Source: Benzoatithermus sp963720725
GTDB lineage: Bacteria; Pseudomonadota; Alphaproteobacteria; Geminicoccales; Geminicoccaceae
DNA length: 64,000 nucleotides
Assembly: GCA_963720725.1 (NCBI GenBank)
Contig: CAVRGN010000003.1
Coordinates: 1,612,001 to 1,676,000, forward strand
Reading direction: 5' to 3'
Shown here: positions 58,219-64,000 of the stretch, in pieces
Position numbering within the stretch: position 1 is the first letter of the stretch
Layout of the letters: each line of letters starts with the position of its first letter
Notes under the pieces: generated by a model
What the model was told of the DNA's origin: nothing
The model's database searches: none
What the model saw: the letters and a program-made list of their open reading frames with translations, nothing else
Position numbers and translations under genes: made by a program

Positions 58219-58283
58219 ACGGTGCTCACGGCAGGACTAGACGACACCTGTGTCTTAGCAGCTGGGCCTTTCGGGAGCGAGGC

Positions 58284-58826
58284 ATGGTCGACTCCGATGC
58301 GCTGATCGCCTTCTGGTTCGCGCCGGCGACACAGGTTCGCTGGTTCCGGGCCGATCCGGATTTCGACGCCGAGATCCGGTCCCGGTTCGGGTCGCTGGTC
58401 GAGCGGGCCGCAGCCGGTGATGTGCCGAACTGGGCAGCAACGGCCGACGGCGCGCTGGCCTTGTGCCTCCTTCTCGACCAGCTGCCGCGCAACATCTGGC
58501 GCGGCAGTCCGCGCGCCTTCTCCTGCGACGCCATGGCGCGTAAGATCGCCTACGCGGCGATCGCCGCCGGCCGAGATCGCACCTTGGCCACCATGCGGCG
58601 CCACTTCCTCTATCTGCCGCTCGAGCACAGCGAGGATAGCGTCGACCAGGAGACCTGCGTGACCTTGATGCGCGGCCTGGGCGACGCTGAAATGCTGGAT
58701 TATGCCCAGCGCCACCGCGACATCATCGCTCGGTTCGGTCGCTTCCCGCACCGCAATGCCATCCTCGGCCGTGCGAGCACCGGCGAGGAAACCGAGTTCC
58801 TGCAACAGCCTGATTCGTCGTTCTAA
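58284..58826 (+). CDS. DUF924 family protein
   Basis: 180 residues. Family features: LIAFWFAPATQVRWFRADPD, LALCLLLDQLPRNIWRGSPR, AFSCDAMARKIA, FLYLPLEHSEDSVDQETCVT and RFGRFPHRNAILGRAST. The fold is all-helical and TPR-like; biochemical function is unknown. GGGAGCGAGGC precedes ATG 58284. It is divergent from purB. Confidence 0.93.
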   Translation: MVDSDALIAFWFAPATQVRWFRADPDFDAEIRSRFGSLVERAAAGDVPNWAATADGALALCLLLDQLPRNIWRGSPRAFSCDAMARKIAYAAIAAGRDRTLATMRRHFLYLPLEHSEDSVDQETCVTLMRGLGDAEMLDYAQRHRDIIARFGRFPHRNAILGRASTGEETEFLQQPDSSF

Positions 58827-58920
58827 GGCTCGGCCGGGCGTGGTTGCGCTGGCGGGAGGCAGCGGTTAGGTGAGGCGTCAACGCGGCTCGCGGGCCGGCA
58901 CTGCAGGGAGAGTGGGCGGG

Positions 58921-60420
58921 GTGGAGCGCGACGCGGACCGCAGCCGTGGCGACGCCTCCGGTGGGATCGGCGTGTTCCGAGATCTGGCGCGTCATCCCGA
59001 GGTCGGCGCATTTCGGGCCAAGGCGCAGCGTGTTGTGCCGTTCGTGGTCGGGGCTGCCATGTTCGGCGTCGCCGTCTGGGTGCTGCACAGCGCCCTGCGC
59101 CGCTACGACCTCGCCGACCTTCACGCCGAACTGGCCAGCCTCACGCTGCGTCAGGTCGGTCTGGCGCTGCTGTTCACCGTTGCGAGCTTCCTGGCGCTCA
59201 TCGGCTACGAATGGTCGGCCCTGGGGCTGGTCGGCAAGCGCATGCCGTTCCGGCACCTGGCGACCGCGTCCTTCGCCACCCAGTCCATCGCGCACTCGAC
59301 CGGCTTCGCCTTCGTCATCGGCGCGAGCCTGCGCTACCATTTCTATTCCGATCGCGGCCTGGGCATCGGCGATGTCGCCATGGTCCAGATGTATTTCACG
59401 GCCACATTCACCCTGGGCGTCGCCACCCTGGCCGGCGGCGTGGTGATGCTCGAGCCCTGGCGGCTCGCGGAAGCTACCGGCCTGCCGCCGATGCTCTGGC
59501 GCGGCGCGGCGGCGATGGCGCTCACGCTGGTGATTGCCTACGTGGTCTGGGGCGGCTTCTTCCACCGGCCGCTGCGCTGGCGCGGCCGCGAGTTCATTCT
59601 GCCCGGCGCCAGTGCCACGCTCGTGCAGATCTTCTTTGGCGTTGCCGATCTGATCGCGGTTGCGGCGGCCCTCTACGTGCTTCTGCCCGCCGAGCTCGGC
59701 CTCGGCTACATCGAGGTGCTGGCCGTGTTCATGGCCTCGATCGTGATCGGGCTGATCAGCCACGTTCCAGGCAGCCTCGGTGTGTTCGAATCGGCGGTGG
59801 TCCTGCTGCTGCAGCCGACCGAGGCTCAGACCCTGCCGCTGATCGGCTCGCTGCTGGCGTTCCGCGCCCTCTACTATCTGCTGCCGCTGGCCTGCGGGGT
59901 CGTCGTCCTGGCCGTCAGCGAGCTGCATCGCTGGCGCTCGACCCTCTGGATCCTCGGTGCGCGGCTGCGGCTCGACTTCGGGCCGCGCACCGCGAAGATC
60001 GCCGCATTGCTCGTGGCCCTGGGCGGGCTCGTCCTGATCGCCGTGGCCGTGCGGCAGGGTGCCCAAGACACGGCAATCGTGCCCAGCCAGTTCGTGCGCG
60101 ACCCGTCGCGCTTCGCCCGGGCGATCGAGACCATCGGCGGTACGGCGCTGCTCCTGCTCGCCTGGGGCATCTGGCAGCAGCTCGCCTCGGCCTGGCGCTG
60201 GGTAGTGGGGCTGCTCCTGGCAACGGCCCTGGCGGCCGTGGTCGCGGGTGCGCCAGTGGCGCTGCCCATCTGCCTCGCGGTCCTCGCCGTGCTGCTGGTG
60301 GCTTGCCGAGGCGCGTTCCGCGACCTCGCACCCGGTGCCAGCGCATGGCAATCGCCGGTCCTGGCGCTGCTCCTTGCGGTGACCCTGGCCTCCAGCGTGT
60401 GGCTGATCGCCAGGGGTTGA
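58921..60420 (+). CDS. Lysylphosphatidylglycerol synthase TM-region-like (UPF0104) membrane protein
   Basis: About 499 residues and ten or more membrane helices. The family core is seen in LAALIGYEWSAL-like sequence (FLALIGYEWSALGLVGKRMP), SIAHSTGFAFVIGASLRYHF and MASIVIGLISHVPGSLGVFE. The cytoplasmic aminoacyl-transferase domain of MprF is missing, so it is more like a lipid flippase or unknown transporter. No ATG fits. GTG 58921 has GGGAGAG about 8 bases upstream; GTGs at 58912 and 58870 are alternatives. Confidence 0.85.
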   Translation: MERDADRSRGDASGGIGVFRDLARHPEVGAFRAKAQRVVPFVVGAAMFGVAVWVLHSALRRYDLADLHAELASLTLRQVGLALLFTVASFLALIGYEWSALGLVGKRMPFRHLATASFATQSIAHSTGFAFVIGASLRYHFYSDRGLGIGDVAMVQMYFTATFTLGVATLAGGVVMLEPWRLAEATGLPPMLWRGAAAMALTLVIAYVVWGGFFHRPLRWRGREFILPGASATLVQIFFGVADLIAVAAALYVLLPAELGLGYIEVLAVFMASIVIGLISHVPGSLGVFESAVVLLLQPTEAQTLPLIGSLLAFRALYYLLPLACGVVVLAVSELHRWRSTLWILGARLRLDFGPRTAKIAALLVALGGLVLIAVAVRQGAQDTAIVPSQFVRDPSRFARAIETIGGTALLLLAWGIWQQLASAWRWVVGLLLATALAAVVAGAPVALPICLAVLAVLLVACRGAFRDLAPGASAWQSPVLALLLAVTLASSVWLIARG

Positions 60421-60831
60421 GCGGAGCTGCGACAGCTAGTCGCATGCTGGTTTATCGCTCCGGTAGTGCTGCTGCCAGAGATGAACAATCTTCGGCTTTA
60501 GGCGGTCGAAATCCCGCTCGTCGGCGGGTGCATCGGATTTCTGCCGGCAACGCCGCCTCCTCCGCGCCGACTTCCGGGAACTCCTACGTGTCGGCAAGTG
60601 AGGGCGTCACGAATGGTTGCATAAGCAATATTGAAAACAACCGATAAAAAACAATGAAAACACATCTTCGTTTTTGCGCTTAAGTAAACGCAATTGCAAT
60701 TTGAAAAAAATACTTGAACTCGTGCTTTCACTTGGTTAACTGATTTCACCCTAGCAACGGTCGGCGTCAGTAACGCAGCGCCTTCAGCGTGTCCGCAATA
60801 GGACGAGACTTACAACAGAGGAGTTCTTCCA
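60421..60831. promoter_or_regulatory. AT-rich leader region upstream of the DSF synthase gene
   Basis: Positions about 60625-60745 are strikingly AT-rich in a 70% GC region. They include TTGCG-N10-CGCAA (60675-60694), GCAATTGC (60690-60697) and a weak promoter candidate TTGAAC (60714-60719), 16-base spacer, TTAACT (60736-60741). GAGGAG sits 7 bases before ATG 60832. The region looks regulatory, possibly silenced by a nucleoid protein. Confidence 0.45.
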
Positions 60832-61791
60832 ATGGCCGTCGCATACAATGAGCTTCGCAACTTGATCGGTCGCATCGACAACGACAATCGCCCCGGGTTC
60901 TTTGCGGTGAGGTCGGATGCGCTGGCGCGGCCGCCCAAGGTGCGTACCGACACCTTGGAGCTCGACTACGCCAACCTGGCAACGCGGCTTGAGGTGGAAA
61001 CTGGGGTGCTTTGGGCGCATTTCCGGCACCGCGACCGCGCCTGCTTCACCGCCGAGCTCCTCGCCGACCTGCGCCACTTCCAGCAGTGGCTGCGCGATGC
61101 CTTTGGAGATTCAAGCCGCGAGGAGATGCCCTTTCGCCATCTGGTCTGGGCGTCGCGCTCGGCGACGGCCTGGAACATGGGCGGCAATCTCGCCAGCTTC
61201 ACCCAGCTGATCCGCGACCAGAACGAGGCGCAGTTGCGCGCCTACGCCTATCGCTGCATCGACATCCTGCACGAGAATTTTCTGGGTCTCGATCTCCCGA
61301 TCATGACCATCGCCCTGGTCCAGGGCGATGCGATCGGAGGCGGCTTCGAGGCCATGCTGACCAACGACGTGATCATTGCCGAACGCGACGCCAAGTTCGG
61401 CCTGCCCGAGATCCTGTTCAACCTCTTCCCGGGCATGGGCGCGCACAGCTTCCTGCGGCGGCGCGTCGGCGACCGGATGGCCCGGACCCTGATCGAGGAC
61501 GGCCGTAGCCGGAGCGCGGACGAGATGCATGAGCTGGGGCTGGTGGACATCGTCTGCGAGCCTGGCGAAGGCGAGGCCGCGCTGCGCAGGTTCGTGCTCG
61601 ACCGTGCCGGTCGGTTCTCGACCGACCTGGCCCTCAAGCGGGCGCGGCAGCGCAGCGATGTGCTGAGCAAGGGCGAGCTGATCGACATCGTCGACCTGTG
61701 GGTCGAGCTGGCCCTGGACCTTGGCGAATCCGAGCTGCGGCGCATGGATTGCCTCGCGCGCCACCAGGAGCGGCGGCGCGCCCATGCGTGA
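60832..61791 (+). CDS. rpfF: RpfF-like DSF synthase (enoyl-CoA hydratase family)
   Basis: 319 residues of the crotonase fold. It matches RpfF through the whole active-site half: oxyanion region AWNMGGNLASF, ALVQGDAIGGGFEAML with Glu173, and FGLPEILFNLFPGMGAHSF with Glu193; the 20-residue spacing equals that of the two catalytic glutamates of Xanthomonas RpfF. The C-terminus (RARQRSDVLSKGELIDIVDL) is also RpfF-like. The enzyme makes cis-2-unsaturated fatty acid signals from acyl-ACP by dehydration and thioesterase activity. The convergent RpfC-like kinase strengthens the call. Confidence 0.82.
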   Translation: MAVAYNELRNLIGRIDNDNRPGFFAVRSDALARPPKVRTDTLELDYANLATRLEVETGVLWAHFRHRDRACFTAELLADLRHFQQWLRDAFGDSSREEMPFRHLVWASRSATAWNMGGNLASFTQLIRDQNEAQLRAYAYRCIDILHENFLGLDLPIMTIALVQGDAIGGGFEAMLTNDVIIAERDAKFGLPEILFNLFPGMGAHSFLRRRVGDRMARTLIEDGRSRSADEMHELGLVDIVCEPGEGEAALRRFVLDRAGRFSTDLALKRARQRSDVLSKGELIDIVDLWVELALDLGESELRRMDCLARHQERRRAHA

Positions 61792-61804
61792 GGCCGCTAC
61801 ACGG

Positions 61805-64000
61805 TCAGCGTGGCGTCGAACGTGCCCCGCGCAGCTGCCATTCGGCGCGAAACCCGAGGAGCGCCCGGTGCACGCGCTCGGCTTCGGCCTTGAGCTTGGC
61901 CAGCTCCGTGCCGGCCCGCATCATCAAGGCGTGGTCGTCGAGTTCGCGCCAGCCCAGGCAGAGGTCGAACAGGCCGAGGGCACCGATATGGGCGGCGCTG
62001 CTGCGAAGCGCGTGTGCCTGGTCGCGGAACCGCCGCACGTCGGCAACGATCGCCGCATGCTCCAGCTGGCCGACAAGGGCTTGTAGATCACCCAGGAAGT
62101 CGTCGATCAGGCCGTCGAGGAAGCCGTCGCCGCTGTCGAGCTCGGCCAAGCTCGCCATCCGCGCCGGGTCGACGGAGGGTCCGGTCTGCTCCCGCGGCGG
62201 CGCCTCCGCGGACGCGGTTGACGGTACCGGGGACCGGCTCGGCTCGGGTGCCGATTCGCGCCCGTCCGTGAGCTGGACAAGGGTGCGCAGCAGGAGCTGG
62301 GTGTCGACGGGCTTGGTGAGATAGGCCGCGAAGCCGATGCTCCGGCATGTTTCGCGGGTCTGGGGCGTGGCATCCGCGCTCAAGGCGACGATCGGCGGCA
62401 GCTCGTCCACATCGTGCGTGAAGCGCAGCAGCTTCACCGCCTCGATGCCGCCCAGGACCGGCATGTTGAGGTCCATGAGGACGAGGTCGAAGGCGGAATC
62501 CTCAAGGGCCTCGATCGCGTCCTGGCCCGTCGCGACGATGGTCGCCCGGTGCCCGGCATGCTCCAGGATGCGCCCGATCACCTTCTGGTTCGTTCGATTG
62601 TCCTCGGCGACGAGGACGTGCAGCGCGCGGTCGGGGGCCTCGGGCGCAGCGGCTTCCCCAGCGCCGTGCCGGCGCCAGTCATCGCCGGGCGCGCTGCGCA
62701 GTGCCGCGCGCAGGCAGGCGAACAGCTCCCAATCCGCAGGGTCGGCGGGCAGCTCGGCGAGCGTCGCACCGTCCTCGGCGCGAGGCTCCAGGCCGACGGC
62801 GATCACGTCCAGAGGCTCCACCGTCTGCGTCAACGCGAGCATGCCGGCGAGCGCCCCGACCTCCACCGGTGGCGAGCGCTCCGCGACCAGGACCGCCTGG
62901 CGCCCTGCGCCGTGGCGGACAAGCTCGATCGCGGACTCGATCGAGGCGACGCAACGCGCTTCGCATCCCAGACGCTGGACGCGTTCCGCCAGGACCGTCG
63001 CGGTGTCGCGACCGCCGATCACGACCACCTGACCTGCGAGCCGCTCCGGCTCCTCAGGCCCCGCCTGCTCCTCGAAGGGCAGTTCCATCCAGAAGGTGGA
63101 GCCCTGGCCCGGGCTGCTGCTCAGGCCGACGCTGCCGCCCATCAGCTGCACCAGTTCCCGGGTGATGTTCAGCCCCAGCCCGCTGCCGCTGATGCCACGG
63201 CGCATGCTGTCGTCGCTGCGCACGAAGCGCTCGAAGAGTCCTTTCTGCGCTTCCGGCGTCAGGCCGACACCGGTGTCCTCGACCGCGAGCCGCAGCCAGA
63301 CGGTCGTTCCGTCCCGGCGGACCGGTGCCACGTGGACGACCACGCGGCCCTGGTCGGTGAACTTGATCGCGTTGCCGACCAGATTGACCAGCGCCTGATG
63401 CAGCTGCTGCGGTCCCCCGCGCAGCCGGAACGGCGTCTGCGGCGCGAGGCGCACGCGCAGCGCGAGGCCCTTCGCGACCGCCATGTGACCCAGCAGCATG
63501 CGCAGCCTGATCAGGCTGTCGTGCAGGTCGAAGGGTTGGACGTTGATCGTGAGCCGCCGCTCCTCGATCTTGGCGAGATCGAGCACCTGGTCGACGAGGC
63601 CGAGCAGGCTCGTCGCCGCGGTCCGGACCGTGGCGGTCATGTCGCCCTGCTCGGGATCCAGCCGCGTCTTGGTCAGGAGCTCGCTCATGCCGATGATCGC
63701 GTTGAGCGGGGTGCGCAGCTCGTGGCTCATCGCCGCCAGGAAGTGGCTCTTGGCCCGGCTCGCCTCCTCGGCGCGCTCGATGGCGTTGGTGAGCTTGCGC
63801 AGCAGAACGGCGAAATAGATCGGCAGGATCACGAGCGACGCCACGAGGGCGCCCGCGAGCGCCGGAATCGCGCGCCAGGCCGGGCTGAGCAGCACCACGC
63901 CGCCGAACATCACCAGCGACAGCCCCGCCGCGGCCCACAGATAGGGCCGCCCGTAGCGGAAACCGTGGCCCAGGATGATCCACAGCAGCATCGGGTAGAG
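61805..64000 (-). CDS. rpfC: RpfC-like hybrid sensor histidine kinase (5' end outside the window)
   Basis: The 5' end lies beyond the right edge. Visible order: end of the membrane region (GHGFRYGRPYLWAAAGLSLV, then PALAGALVASLVILPIYFAV), HisKA with AMSHELRTPLNAIIGMSELL, HATPase with VNLVGNAIKFTDQGRV, DTGVGLTPEAQKGLFERFVR and SGSGLGLNITRELV, a receiver (LHVLVAEDNRTNQKVIGRIL, phospho-Asp in DLVLMDLNMPVLGG, YLTKPVD) and a C-terminal HPt (DQAHALRSSAAHIGALGLFD with the His). The FRYGR segment before the last helices and this domain order are those of RpfC, the DSF receptor. Its stop is 13 bases from the rpfF stop, so the genes converge. Confidence 0.85.
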   Translation of the reverse strand, partial: LYPMLLWIILGHGFRYGRPYLWAAAGLSLVMFGGVVLLSPAWRAIPALAGALVASLVILPIYFAVLLRKLTNAIERAEEASRAKSHFLAAMSHELRTPLNAIIGMSELLTKTRLDPEQGDMTATVRTAATSLLGLVDQVLDLAKIEERRLTINVQPFDLHDSLIRLRMLLGHMAVAKGLALRVRLAPQTPFRLRGGPQQLHQALVNLVGNAIKFTDQGRVVVHVAPVRRDGTTVWLRLAVEDTGVGLTPEAQKGLFERFVRSDDSMRRGISGSGLGLNITRELVQLMGGSVGLSSSPGQGSTFWMELPFEEQAGPEEPERLAGQVVVIGGRDTATVLAERVQRLGCEARCVASIESAIELVRHGAGRQAVLVAERSPPVEVGALAGMLALTQTVEPLDVIAVGLEPRAEDGATLAELPADPADWELFACLRAALRSAPGDDWRRHGAGEAAAPEAPDRALHVLVAEDNRTNQKVIGRILEHAGHRATIVATGQDAIEALEDSAFDLVLMDLNMPVLGGIEAVKLLRFTHDVDELPPIVALSADATPQTRETCRSIGFAAYLTKPVDTQLLLRTLVQLTDGRESAPEPSRSPVPSTASAEAPPREQTGPSVDPARMASLAELDSGDGFLDGLIDDFLGDLQALVGQLEHAAIVADVRRFRDQAHALRSSAAHIGALGLFDLCLGWRELDDHALMMRAGTELAKLKAEAERVHRALLGFRAEWQLRGARSTPR

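Overview
The window is about 70% GC and reads as the chromosome of an alphaproteobacterium, probably of the Rhodospirillales/Geminicoccaceae type. That guess rests on GC content, gene families, many GTG/TTG starts and a bacteriochlorophyll gene (bchJ) at the left edge. The edge bchJ and a BLUF blue-light receptor at 43.7 kb suggest a photosynthetic lineage. The species cannot be fixed from sequence alone.

Layout. 0-6.2 kb: tail of bchJ, a Crp/Fnr-type regulator, two secreted arylsulfatases with a small secreted protein between them, and a truncated gamma-butyrobetaine dioxygenase. The sulfatases and bchJ are broken by single-base indels. 6.2-18.1 kb: MaoC, an internally deleted DUF2000 gene, pirin, DUF3616, a gamma-glutamyltransferase/dienelactone hydrolase pair, a ProC-like reductase, a SCO plus SBP56/methanethiol-oxidase-like pair, a mercaptopyruvate sulfurtransferase and cysteine synthase. 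18.2-21.1 kb: phosphotransferase/AAA fusion, a VapBC-type toxin-antitoxin pair and an SRAP protein. 21.4-25.2 kb: two tandem paralogous secreted proteins of unknown function, palindromic promoter elements and a class III cyclase-TPR protein.

25.6-36.3 kb: fatty acid hydroxylase, secreted nuclease, Acg-like nitroreductase lipoprotein, SHOCT protein, entericidin-like lipoprotein, long HPF/RaiA with a cold-shock tail, baeRF, GlsB, beta-CASP RNA nuclease and DEAD-box helicase. This resembles a stress/dormancy and RNA-handling island and contains a perfect FNR-type box. 36.4-42.8 kb: a second cyclase-TPR gene, a collapsed third copy, and a four-gene polyamine-type ABC transporter. 42.9-46.5 kb: an accessory patch with HigBA, a BLUF gene between 59-bp direct repeats, a CopG/BrnA remnant and a frameshifted SABATH-type methyltransferase.

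46.6-60.4 kb is mostly housekeeping: TreS-maltokinase fusion, aroQ, tRNA-Leu(UAA), CinA-like protein, two tandem RadC paralogues, hrpB, purB, DUF924 and a flippase-like membrane protein. At 60.8-64.0 kb an RpfF-type DSF synthase converges on an RpfC-type hybrid sensor kinase that runs off the right edge. This is a recognisable diffusible-signal-factor quorum-sensing module and the most notable system in the window.
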